NCBI RefSeq assembly: GCF_037975245.1
Contig: NC_092579.1
Span: 9,543,001 to 9,607,000 of the forward strand
Direction of reading: 5' to 3'
Source: Apostichopus japonicus
Taxonomy: Eukaryota; Echinodermata; Holothuroidea; Aspidochirotida; Stichopodidae
DNA length: 64,000 nucleotides
Made by a program: the position numbers and the translations under genes. The notes beneath the pieces are model-generated. The model was not told the DNA's origin, ran no database searches, and worked only from the letters and a program-made list of their open reading frames with translations. Below are positions 25,901 through 38,700 of this stretch, in pieces. Position 1 is the first letter of the stretch; each line of letters opens with the position of its first letter.

Positions 25901-26840
25901 AGATATTAGGCGGATTAATTAATACTTACAGCTCCCCGTGTAGGCACTTGCTGTAAAAGATCGGCAAAAGACGTCATCACCCGGGGTTCGAACCACGGAT
26001 GCAAAAGAGAGTCTCGATCATCAGCTCGTACAGTGCGCCGAGCCATCGCGCCACTGTATGGACTGAGATATCAGGTGGATTAACTAATACTTACAGTTCC
26101 CCTTGTAGGCACTCGGCAAAAGACGTCATCACCCGGGGTTCGAACCACGGATGCAAAAGAGAGTCTCGATCATCAGCTCGTACAGTGGGCCGAGCCATCG
26201 CGCCACTGTATGGACTGAGATATTAGGCGGATTAACTAATACTTACAGCTCCCCGTGTAGGCACTTGCTGTAAAAGATCGGCAAAAGACGTCATCACCCG
26301 GGGTTCGAACCACGGATGCAAAAGAGAGTCTCGATCATCAGCTCGTACAGTGCGCCGAGCCATCGCGCCACTGTATGGACTGAGATATTAGGCGGATTAA
26401 TTAATACTTACAGCTCCCCGTGTAGGCACTTGCTGTAAAAGATCGGCAAAAGACGTCATCACCCGGGGTTCGAACCACGGATGCAAAAGAGAGTCTCGAT
26501 CATCAGCTCGTACAGTGTGCCGAGCCATCGCGCCACTGTATGGACTGAGATATCAGGTGGATTAACTAATACTTACAGCTCCCCGTGTAGGCACTCGGCA
26601 AAAGACGTCATCACCCGGGGTTCGAACCACGGATGCAAAAGAGAGTCTCGATCATCAGCTCGTACAGTGCGCCGAGCCATCGCGCCACTGTATGGACTGA
26701 GATATTAGGCGGATTAACTAATACTTACAGCTCCCCGTGTAGGCACTTGCTGTAAATGATCGGCAAAAGACGTCATCACCCGGGGTTCGAACCACGGATG
26801 CAAAAGAGAGTCTCGATCATCAGCTCGTACAGTGCGCCGA
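22900..26840 (+). repeat. 1763-bp and 2892-bp duplications marked by atcaggtgg
   Basis: The diagnostic change gatatcaggtggatt (for gatattaggcggatt) appears in several copies at roughly 23.18, 23.66, 24.79, 25.11, 26.07 and 26.55 kb, after a single earlier copy near 19.62 kb. The linked marker cagtgtgccg at 24750 and 26513, and aaatgatcgg at 24991 and 26754, give an offset of 1763 bp (seven long plus four short). The marker cagtgggccg at 23291 and 26183 gives 2892 bp (twelve long plus six short). Confidence 0.78.
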
Positions 26841-29800
26841 GCCGTCGCGCCACTGTATGGACTGAGATATTAGGCGGATTAATTAATACTTACAGCTCCC
26901 CGTGTAGGCACTTGCTGTAAAAGATCGGCAAAAGACGTCATCACCCGGGGTTCGAACCACGGATGCAAAAGAGAGTCTCGATCATCAGCTCGTACAGTGC
27001 GCCGAGCCATCGCGCCACTGTATGGACTGAGATATTAGGTGGATTAACTAATACTTACAGCTCCCCGTGTAGGCACTTGCTGTAAATGATCGGCAAAAGA
27101 CGTCATCACCCGGGGTTCGAACCACGGATGCAAAAGAGAGTCTCGATCATCAGCTCGTACAGTGCGCCGAGCCGTCGCGCCACTGTATGGACTGAGATAT
27201 TAGGCGGATTAATTAATACTTACAGCTCCCCGTGTAGGCACTTGCTGTAAAAGATCGGCAAAAGACGTCATCACCCGGGGTTCGAACCACGGATGCAAAA
27301 GAGAGTCTCGATCATAAGCTCGTACAGTGCACCGAGCCATCGCGCCACTGTATGGACTGAGATATTAGGCGGATTAACTAATACTTACAGCTCCCCGTGT
27401 AGGCACTTGCTGTAAAAGATCGGCAAAAGACGTCATCACCCGGGGTTCGAACCACGGATGCAAAAGAGAGTCTCGATCATCAGCTCGTACAGTGAGCCGA
27501 GCCATCGCGCCACTGTATGGACTGAGATATTAGGCCTATTAACTAATACTTACAGCTCCCCGTGTAGGCACTTGCTGTAAAAGATCGGCAAAAGACGTCA
27601 TCACCCGGGGTTCGAACCACGGATGCAAAAGAGAGTCTCGATCATCAGCTCGTACAGTGCGCCGAGCCATCGCGCCACTGTATGGACTGAGATATTAGGC
27701 GGATTAAGTAATACTTACAGCTCCCCGTGTAGGCACTTGCTGTAAAAGATCGGCAAAAGACGTCATCACCCGGGGTTCAAACCACGGATGCAAAAGAGAG
27801 TCTCGATCATCAGCTCGTACAGTGCGCCGAGCCATCGCGCCACTGTATGGACTGAGATATTAGGCGGATTAACTATAACTTACAGCTCCCCGTGTAGGCA
27901 CTTGCTGTAAAAGATCGGCAAAAGACGTCATCACCCGGGGTTCGAACCACGGATGCAAAAGAGAGTCTCGATCATCAGCTCGTACAGTGCGCCGAGCCAT
28001 CGCGCCACTGTATGGACTGAGATATTAGGCGGATTAACTAATACTTACAGCTCCCCGTGTAGGCACTTGCTGTAAAAGATCGGCAAAAGACGTCATCACC
28101 CGGGTTCGAACCACGGATGCAAAAGAGAGTCTCGATCATCAGCTCGTACAGTGCGCCGAGCCATCGCGCCACTGTATGGACTGATATATTTTTGCGGATT
28201 AATTAATACTTACAGCTCCCCGTGTAGGCACTTGCTGTAAAAGATCGGCAAAAGACGTCATCACCCGGGGTTCGAACCACGGATGCAAAAGAGAGTCTCG
28301 ATCATCAGCTCGTACAGTGCGCCGAGCCATCGCGCCACTGTATGGACTGAGATATTAGGCGGCTTAATTAATACTTACAGCTCCCCGTGTAGGCACTTGC
28401 TGTAAAAGATCGGCAAAAGACGTCATCACCCGGGGTTCGAACCACGGATGCAAAAGAGAGTCTCGATCATCAGCTCGTACAGTGCGCCGAGCCATCGCGC
28501 CACTGTATGGACTGAGATATTAGGTGGATGAACTAATACTTACAGCTCCCCGTGTAGGCACTCGGCAAAAGACGTCATCACCCGGGGTTCGAACCACGGA
28601 TGCAAAAGAGAGTCTCGATCATCAGCTCGTACAGTGCGCCGAGCCATCGCGCCACTGTATGGACTGAGATATTAGGCGGATTAATTAATACTTACAGCTC
28701 CCCGTGTACGCACTTGCTGTAAAAGATCGGCAAAAGACGTCATCACCCGGGGTTCGAACCACGGATGCAAAAGAGAGTCTCGATCATCAGCTCGTACAGT
28801 GCGCCGAGCCGTCGCGCCACTGTATGGACTGAGATATTAGGCGGATTAATTAATACTTACAGCTCCCCGTGTAGGCACTTGCTGTAAAAGATCGGCAAAA
28901 GACGTCATCACCCGGGGTTCGAACCACGGATGCAAAAGAGAGTCTCGATCATCAGCTCGTACATTGCGCCGAGCCATCGCGCCACTGTATGGACTGAGAT
29001 ATTAGGCGGATTAACTAATACTTACAGCTCCCCGTGTAGGCACTTGCTGTAAAAGATCGGCAAAAGACGTCATCACCCGGGGTTCGAACCACGGATGTAA
29101 AAGAGAGTCTCGATCATCAGCTCGTACAGTGCGCCGAGCCATCGCGCCACTGTATGGACTGAGATATTAGGCGGATTAACTAATACTTACAGCTCCCCGT
29201 GTAGGCACTTGCTGTAAAAGATCGGCAAAAGACGTCATCACCCGGGGTTCGAACCACGGATGCAAAAGAGAGTCTCGATCATCAGCTCGTACAGTGCGCC
29301 GAGCCATCGCGCCACTGTATGGACTGAGATATTAGGCGGATTAATTAATACTTACAGCTCCCCGTGTAGGCACTTGCTGTAAAAGATCGGCAAAAGACGT
29401 CATCACCCGGGGTTCGAACCACGGATGCAAAAGAGAGTCTCGATCATCAGCTCGTACAGTGCGCCGAGCCATCGCGCCACTGTATGGACTGAGATATTAG
29501 GCGGATTAATTAATACTTACAGCTCGCCGTGTAGGCACTTGCTGTAAAAGATCGGCAAAAGACGTCATCACCCGGGGTTCGAACCACGGATGCAAAAGAG
29601 AGTCTCGATCATCAGCTCGTACAGTGCGCCGAGCCATCGCGCCACTGTATGGACTGAGATATTAGGTGGATTAACTAATACTTACAGCTCCCCATGTAGG
29701 CACTCGGCAAAAGACGTCATCACCCGGGTTCGAACCACGGATGCAAAAGAGAGTCTCGATCATCAGCTCGTACAGTGCGCCGAGCCATCGCGCCACTGTA

Positions 29801-32800
29801 TGGACTGATATATTTTTGCGGATTAATTAATACTTACAGCTCCCCGTGTAGGCACTTGCTGTAAAAGATCGGCAAAAGACGTCATCACCCGGGGTTCGAA
29901 CCACGGATGCAAAAGAGAGTCTCGATCATCAGCTCGTACAGTGCGCCGAGCCATCGCGCCACTGTATGGACTGAGATATTAGGCGGATTAATTAATACTT
30001 ACAGCTCCCCGTGTAGGCACTTGCTGTAAAAGATCGGCAAAAGACGTCATCACCCGGGGTTCGAACCACGGATGCAAAAGAGAGTCTCGATCATCAGCTC
30101 GTACAGTGCGCCGAGCCATCGCGCCACTGTATGGACTGAGATATTAGGCGGCTTAATTAATACTTACAGCTCCCCGTGTAGGCACTTGCTGTAAAAGATC
30201 GGCAAAAGACGTCATCACCCGGGGTTCGAACCACGGATGCAAAAGAGAGTCTCGATCATCAGCTCGTACAGTGCGCCGAGCCATCGCGCCACTGTATGGA
30301 CTGAGATATTAGGTGGATGAACTAATACTTACAGCTCCCCGTGTAGGCACTCGGCAAAAGACGTCATCACCCGGGGTTCGAACCACGGATGCAAAAGAGA
30401 GTCTCGATCATCAGCTCGTACAGTGCGCCGAGCCATCGCGCCACTGTATGGACTGAGATATTAGGCGGATTAATTAATACTTACAGCTCCCCGTGTACGC
30501 ACTTGCTGTAAAAGATCGGCAAAAGACGTCATCACCCGGGGTTCGAACCACGGATGCAAAAGAGAGTCTCGATCATCAGCTCGTACAGTGCGCCGAGCCA
30601 TCGCGCCACTGTATGGACTGAGATATTAGGCGGATTAATTAATACTTACAGCTCCCCGTGTAGGCACTTGCTGTAAAAGATCGGCAAAAGACGTCATCAC
30701 CCGGGGTTCGAACCACGGATGCAAAAGAGAGTCTCGATCATCAGCTCGTACATTGCGACTAGCCATCGCGCCACTGTATGGACTGAGATATTAGGCGGAT
30801 TAACTAATACTTACAGCTCCCCGTGTAGGCACTTGCTGTAAAAGATCGGCAAAAGACGTCATCACCCGGGGTTCGAACCACGGATGCAAAAGAGAGTCTC
30901 GATCATCAGCTCGTACAGTGCGCCGAGCCATCGCGCCACTGTATGGACTGAGATATTAGACGGATTAACTAATACTTACAGCTCCCCGTGTAGGCACTTG
31001 CTGTAAAAGATCGGCAAAAGACGTCATCACCCGGGGTTCGAACCACGGATGCAAAAGAGAGTCTCGATCATCAGCTCGTACAGTGCGCCGAGCCATCGCG
31101 CCACTGTATGGACTGAGATATTAGGCGGATTAATTAATACTTACAGCTCCCCGTGTAGGCACTTGCTGTAAAAGATCGGCAAAAGACGTCATCACCCGGG
31201 GTTCGAACCACGGATGCAAAAGAGAGTCTCGATCATCAGCTCGTACAGTGCGCCGAGCCATCGCGCCACTGTATGGACTGAGATATTAGGCGGATTAATT
31301 AATACTTACAGCTCGCCGTGTAGGCACTTGCTGTAAAAGATCGGCAAAAGACGTCATCACCCGGGGTTCGAACCACGGATGCAAAAGAGAGTCTCGATCA
31401 TCAGCTCGTACAGTGCGCCGAGCCATCGCGCCACTGTATGGACTGAGATATTAGGTGGATTAACTAATACTTACAGCTCCCCATGTAGGCACTCGGCAAA
31501 AGACGTCATCACCCGGGGTTCGAACCACGGATGCAAAAGAGAGTCTCGATCATCAGCTCGTACAGTGCGCCGAGCCATCGCGCCACTGTATGGACTGAGA
31601 TATTAGGCGGATTAACTAATACTTACAGCTCCCCGTGTAGGCACTTGCTGTAAAAGATCGGCAAAAGACGTCATCACCCGGGGTTCGAACCACGGATGCA
31701 AAAGAGAGTCTCGATCATCAGCTCGTACAGTGCGCCGAGCCGTCGCGCCACTGTATGGACTGAGATATTAGGCGGATTAATTAATACTTACAGCTCCCCG
31801 TGTAGGCACTTGCTGTAAAAGATCGGCAAAAGACGTCATCACCCGGGGTTCGAACCACGGATGCAAAAGAGAGTCTCGATCATCAGCTCGTACAGTGCGC
31901 CGAGCCATCGCGCCACTGTATGGACTGAGATATTAGGTGGATTAACTAATATTTACAGCTCCCCGTGTAGGCACTTGCTGTAAATGATCGGCAAAAGACG
32001 TCATCACCCGGGGTTCGAACCACGGATGCAAAAGAGAGTCTCGATCATCAGCTCGTACAGTGCGCCGAGCCGTCGCGCCACTGTATGGACTGAGATATTA
32101 GGCGGATTAATTAATACTTACAGCTCCCCGTGTAGGCACTTGCTGTAAAAGATCGGCAAAAGACGTCATCACCCGGGGTTCGAACCACGGATGCAAAAGA
32201 GAGTCTCGATCATCAGCTCGTACAGTGCACCGAGCCATCGCGCCACTGTATGGACTGAGATATTAGGCGGATTAACTAATACTTACAGCTCCCCGTGTAG
32301 GCACTTGCTGTAAAAGATCGGCAAAAGACGTCATCACCCGGGGTTCGAACCACGGATGCAAAAGAGAGTCTCGATCATCAGCTCGTACAGTGCGCCGAGC
32401 CATCGCGCCACTGTATGGACTGAGATATTAGGCCTATTAACTAATACTTACAGCTCCCCGTGTAGGCACTTGCTGTAAAAGATCGGCAAAAGACGTCATC
32501 ACCCGGGGTTCGAACCACGGATGCAAAAGAGAGTCTCGATCATCAGCTCGTACAGTGCGCCGAGCCATCGCGCCACTGTATGGACTGAGATATTAGGCGG
32601 ATTAAGTAATACTTACAGCTCCCCGTGTAGGCACTTGCTGTAAAAGATCGGCAAAAGACGTCATCACCCGGGGTTCAAACCACGGATGCAAAAGAGAGTC
32701 TCGATCATCAGCTCGTACAGTGCGCCGAGCCATCGCGCCACTGTATGGACTGAGATATTAGGCGGATTAACTATAACTTACAGCTCCCCGTGTAGGCACT

Positions 32801-35800
32801 TGCTGTAAAAGATCGGCAAAAGACGTCATCACCCGGGGTTCGAACCACGGATGCAAAAGAGAGTCTCGATCATCAGCTCGTACAGTGCGCCGAGCCATCG
32901 CGCCACTGTATGGACTGAGATATTAGGCGGATTAACTAATACTTACAGCTCCCCGTGTAGGCACTTGCTGTAAAAGATCGGCAAAAGACGTCATCACCCG
33001 GGTTCGAACCACGGATGCAAAAGAGAGTCTCGATCATCAGCTCGTACAGTGCGCCGAGCCATCGCGCCACTGTATGGACTGATATATTTTTGCGGATTAA
33101 TTAATACTTACAGCTCCCCGTGTAGGCACTTGCTGTAAAAGATCGGCAAAAGACGTCATCACCCGGGGTTCGAACCACGGATGCAAAAGAGAGTCTCGAT
33201 CATCAGCTCGTACAGTGCGCCGAGCCATCGCGCCACTGTATGGACTGAGATATTAGGCGGATTAATTAATACTTACAGCTCCCCGTGTAGGCACTTGCTG
33301 TAAAAGATCGGCAAAAGACGTCATCACCCGGGGTTCGAACCACGGATGCAAAAGAGAGTCTCGATCATCAGCTCGTACAGTGCGCCGAGCCATCGCGCCA
33401 CTGTATGGACTGAGATATTAGGCGGCTTAATTAATACTTACAGCTCCCCGTGTAGGCACTTGCTGTAAAAGATCGGCAAAAGACGTCATCACCCGGGGTT
33501 CGAACCACGGATGCAAAAGAGAGTCTCGATCATCAGCTCGTACAGTGCGCCGAGCCATCGCGCCACTGTATGGACTGAGATATTAGGTGGATGAACTAAT
33601 ACTTACAGCTCCCCGTGTAGGCACTCGGCAAAAGACGTCATCACCCGGGGTTCGAACCACGGATGCAAAAGAGAGTCTCGATCATCAGCTCGTACAGTGC
33701 GCCGAGCCATCGCGCCACTGTATGGACTGAGATATTAGGCGGATTAACTAATACTTACAGCTCCCCGTGTAGGCACTTGCTGTAAAAGATCGGCAAAAGA
33801 CGTCATCACCCGGGGTTCGAACCACGGATGCAAAAGAGAGTCTCGATCATCAGCTCGTACAGTGCGCCGAGCCATCGCGCCACTGTATGGACTGAGATAT
33901 TAGGCCTATTAACTAATACTTACAGCTCCCCGTGTAGGCACTTGCTGTAAAAGATCGGCAAAAGACGTCATCACCCGGGGTTCGAACCACGGATGCAAAA
34001 GAGAGTCTCGATCATCAGCTCGTACAGTGCGCCGAGCCATCGCGCCACTGTATGGACTGAGATATTAGGCGGATTAAGTAATACTTACAGCTCCCCGTGT
34101 AGGCACTTGCTGTAAAAGATCGGCAAAAGACGTCATCACCCGGGGTTCAAACCACGGATGCAAAAGAGAGTCTCGATCATCAGCTCGTACAGTGCGCCGA
34201 GCCATCGCGCCACTGTATGGACTGAGATATTAGGCGGATTAACTATAACTTACAGCTCCCCGTGTAGGCACTTGCTGTAAAAGATCGGCAAAAGACGTCA
34301 TCACCCGGGGTTCGAACCACGGATGCAAAAGAGAGTCTCGATCATCAGCTCGTACAGTGCGCCGAGCCATCGCGCCACTGTATGGACTGAGATATTAGGC
34401 GGATTAACTAATACTTACAGCTCCCCGTGTAGGCACTTGCTGTAAAAGATCGGCAAAAGACGTCATCACCCGGGTTCGAACCACGGATGCAAAAGAGAGT
34501 CTCGATCATCAGCTCGTACAGTGCGCCGAGCCATCGCGCCACTGTATGGACTGATATATTTTTGCGGATTAATTAATACTTACAGCTCCCCGTGTAGGCA
34601 CTTGCTGTAAAAGATCGGCAAAAGACGTCATCACCCGGGGTTCGAACCACGGATGCAAAAGAGAGTCTCGATCATCAGCTCGTACAGTGCGCCGAGCCAT
34701 CGCGCCACTGTATGGACTGAGATATTAGGCGGCTTAATTAATACTTACAGCTCCCCGTGTAGGCACTTGCTGTAAAAGATCGGCAAAAGACGTCATCACC
34801 CGGGGTTCGAACCACGGATGCAAAAGAGAGTCTCGATCATCAGCTCGTACAGTGCGCCGAGCCATCGCGCCACTGTATGGACTGAGATATTAGGTGGATG
34901 AACTAATACTTACAGCTCCCCGTGTAGGCACTCGGCAAAAGACGTCATCACCCGGGGTTCGAACCACGGATGCAAAAGAGAGTCTCGATCATCAGCTCGT
35001 ACAGTGCGCCGAGCCATCGCGCCACTGTATGGACTGAGATATTAGGCGGATTAATTAATACTTACAGCTCCCCGTGTACGCACTTGCTGTAAAAGATCGG
35101 CAAAAGACGTCATCACCCGGGGTTCGAACCACGGATGCAAAAGAGAGTCTCGATCATCAGCTCGTACAGTGCGCCGAGCCGTCGCGCCACTGTATGGACT
35201 GAGATATTAGGCGGATTAATTAATACTTACAGCTCCCCGTGTAGGCACTTGCTGTAAAAGATCGGCAAAAGACGTCATCACCCGGGGTTCGAACCACGGA
35301 TGCAAAAGAGAGTCTCGATCATCAGCTCGTACATTGCGACTAGCCATCGCGCCACTGTATGGACTGAGATATTAGGCGGATTAACTAATACTTACAGCTC
35401 CCCGTGTAGGCACTTGCTGTAAAAGATCGGCAAAAGACGTCATCACCCGGGGTTCGAACCACGGATGTAAAAGAGAGTCTCGATCATCAGCTCGTACAGT
35501 GCGCCGAGCCATCGCGCCACTGTATGGACTGAGATATTAGGCGGATTAACTAATACTTACAGCTCCCCGTGTAGGCACTTGCTGTAAAAGATCGGCAAAA
35601 GACGTCATCACCCGGGGTTCGAACCACGGATGCAAAAGAGAGTCTCGATCATCAGCTCGTACAGTGCGCCGAGCCATCGCGCCACTGTATGGACTGAGAT
35701 ATTAGGCGGATTAATTAATACTTACAGCTCCCCGTGTAGGCACTTGCTGTAAAAGATCGGCAAAAGACGTCATCACCCGGGGTTCGAACCACGGATGCAA

Positions 35801-38700
35801 AAGAGAGTCTCGATCATCAGCTCGTACAGTGCGCCGAGCCATCGCGCCACTGTATGGACTGAGATATTAGGCGGATTAATTAATACTTACAGCTCGCCGT
35901 GTAGGCACTTGCTGTAAAAGATCGGCAAAAGACGTCATCACCCGGGGTTCGAACCACGGATGCAAAAGAGAGTCTCGATCATCAGCTCGTACAGTGCGCC
36001 GAGCCATCGCGCCACTGTATGGACTGAGATATTAGGTGGATTAACTAATACTTACAGCTCCCCATGTAGGCACTCGGCAAAAGACGTCATCACCCGGGGT
36101 TCGAACCACGGATGCAAAAGAGAGTCTCGATCATCAGCTCGTACAGTGCGCCGAGCCATCGCGCCACTGTATGGACTGAGATATTAGGCGGATTAACTAA
36201 TACTTACAGCTCCCCGTGTAGGCACTTGCTGTAAAAGATCGGCAAAAGACGTCATCACCCGGGGTTCGAACCACGGATGCAAAAGAGAGTCTCGATCATC
36301 AGCTCGTACAGTGCGCCGAGCCGTCGCGCCACTGTATGGACTGAGATATTAGGCGGATTAATTAATACTTACAGCTCCCCGTGTAGGCACTTGCTGTAAA
36401 AGATCGGCAAAAGACGTCATCACCCGGGGTTCGAACCACGGATGCAAAAGAGAGTCTCGATCATCAGCTCGTACAGTGCGCCGAGCCATCGCGCCACTGT
36501 ATGGACTGAGATATTAGGCGGATTAAGTAATACTTACAGCTCCCCGTGTAGGCACTTGCTGTAAAAGATCGGCAAAAGACGTCATCACCCGGGGTTCAAA
36601 CCACGGATGCAAAAGAGAGTCTCGATCATCAGCTCGTACAGTGCGCCGAGCCATCGCGCCACTGTATGGACTGAGATATTAGGCGGATTAACTATAACTT
36701 ACAGCTCCCCGTGTAGGCACTTGCTGTAAAAGATCGGCAAAAGACGTCATCACCCGGGGTTCGAACCACGGATGCAAAAGAGAGTCTCGATCATCAGCTC
36801 GTACAGTGCGCCGAGCCATCGCGCCACTGTATGGACTGAGATATTAGGCGGATTAACTAATACTTACAGCTCCCCGTGTAGGCACTTGCTGTAAAAGATC
36901 GGCAAAAGACGTCATCACCCGGGTTCGAACCACGGATGCAAAAGAGAGTCTCGATCATCAGCTCGTACAGTGCGCCGAGCCATCGCGCCACTGTATGGAC
37001 TGATATATTTTTGCGGATTAATTAATACTTACAGCTCCCCGTGTAGGCACTTGCTGTAAAAGATCGGCAAAAGACGTCATCACCCGGGGTTCGAACCACG
37101 GATGCAAAAGAGAGTCTCGATCATCAGCTCGTACAGTGCGCCGAGCCATCGCGCCACTGTATGGACTGAGATATTAGGCGGATTAATTAATACTTACAGC
37201 TCCCCGTGTAGGCACTTGCTGTAAAAGATCGGCAAAAGACGTCATCACCCGGGGTTCGAACCACGGATGCAAAAGAGAGTCTCGATCATCAGCTCGTACA
37301 GTGCGCCGAGCCATCGCGCCACTGTATGGACTGAGATATTAGGCGGCTTAATTAATACTTACAGCTCCCCGTGTAGGCACTTGCTGTAAAAGATCGGCAA
37401 AAGACGTCATCACCCGGGGTTCGAACCACGGATGCAAAAGAGAGTCTCGATCATCAGCTCGTACAGTGCGCCGAGCCATCGCGCCACTGTATGGACTGAG
37501 ATATTAGGTGGATGAACTAATACTTACAGCTCCCCGTGTAGGCACTCGGCAAAAGACGTCATCACCCGGGGTTCGAACCACGGATGCAAAAGAGAGTCTC
37601 GATCATCAGCTCGTACAGTGCGCCGAGCCATCGCGCCACTGTATGGACTGAGATATTAGGCGGATTAATTAATACTTACAGCTCCCCGTGTACGCACTTG
37701 CTGTAAAAGATCGGCAAAAGACGTCATCACCCGGGGTTCGAACCACGGATGCAAAAGAGAGTCTCGATCATCAGCTCGTACAGTGCGCCGAGCCATCGCG
37801 CCACTGTATGGACTGAGATATTAGGCGGATTAATTAATACTTACAGCTCCCCGTGTAGGCACTTGCTGTAAAAGATCGGCAAAAGACGTCATCACCCGGG
37901 GTTCGAACCACGGATGCAAAAGAGAGTCTCGATCATCAGCTCGTACATTGCGCCGAGCCATCGCGCCACTGTATGGACTGAGATATTAGGCGGATTAACT
38001 AATACTTACAGCTCCCCGTGTAGGCACTTGCTGTAAAAGATCGGCAAAAGACGTCATCACCCGGGGTTCGAACCACGGATGCAAAAGAGAGTCTCGATCA
38101 TCAGCTCGTACAGTGCGCCGAGCCATCGCGCCACTGTATGGACTGAGATATTAGGCGGATTAACTAATACTTACAGCTCCCCGTGTAGGCACTTGCTGTA
38201 AAAGATCGGCAAAAGACGTCATCACCCGGGGTTCGAACCACGGATGCAAAAGAGAGTCTCGATCATCAGCTCGTACAGTGCGCCGAGCCATCGCGCCACT
38301 GTATGGACTGAGATATTAGGCGGATTAATTAATACTTACAGCTCCCCGTGTAGGCACTTGCTGTAAAAGATCGGCAAAAGACGTCATCACCCGGGGTTCG
38401 AACCACGGATGCAAAAGAGAGTCTCGATCATCAGCTCGTACAGTGCGCCGAGCCATCGCGCCACTGTATGGACTGAGATATTAGGCGGATTAATTAATAC
38501 TTACAGCTCGCCGTGTAGGCACTTGCTGTAAAAGATCGGCAAAAGACGTCATCACCCGGGGTTCGAACCACGGATGCAAAAGAGAGTCTCGATCATCAGC
38601 TCGTACAGTGCGCCGAGCCATCGCGCCACTGTATGGACTGAGATATTAGGTGGATTAACTAATACTTACAGCTCCCCATATAGGCACTCGGCAAAAGACG
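26840..38700 (+). repeat. Five staggered copies of a 15-monomer (2449-bp) higher-order repeat
   Basis: An ordered series of private markers repeats: aggcctatt, aagtaat with ttcaaacc, aactataact, cccgggttcg, tatatttttgcgg, ggcggctta, ggtggatga (short monomer), gtgtacgcac, acattgcg, agctcgccgtg, ccatgtagg (short), gccgtcgc. The word aactataact lies at 27871, 32769, 34241 and 36690: intervals 4898 (exactly twice 2449), 1472 and 2449. The word agctcgcc lies at 29521, 31310, 35891 and 38505. Copies begin or end at different markers, so each is a truncated or internally shortened version of one unit, as unequal crossing-over produces. Confidence 0.88.
29521..29820 (+). repeat. Recombinant junction monomers between two higher-order copies
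   Basis: Elsewhere the ccatgtagg short monomer (for example near 31480 and 36061) is followed by the normal ggggttcgaac core, and the 1-bp-shorter cccgggttcg core sits in a long monomer just before tatatttttgcgg (28181, 33079, 34551, 37000). Here one monomer has both: ccatgtaggcactcgg at about 29692-29707 and cccgggttcg at about 29723, followed by tatatttttgcgg at 29805. The order of markers jumps backwards at this point. This single monomer is therefore a crossover product joining the end of one copy to the middle of the next. Confidence 0.75.
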
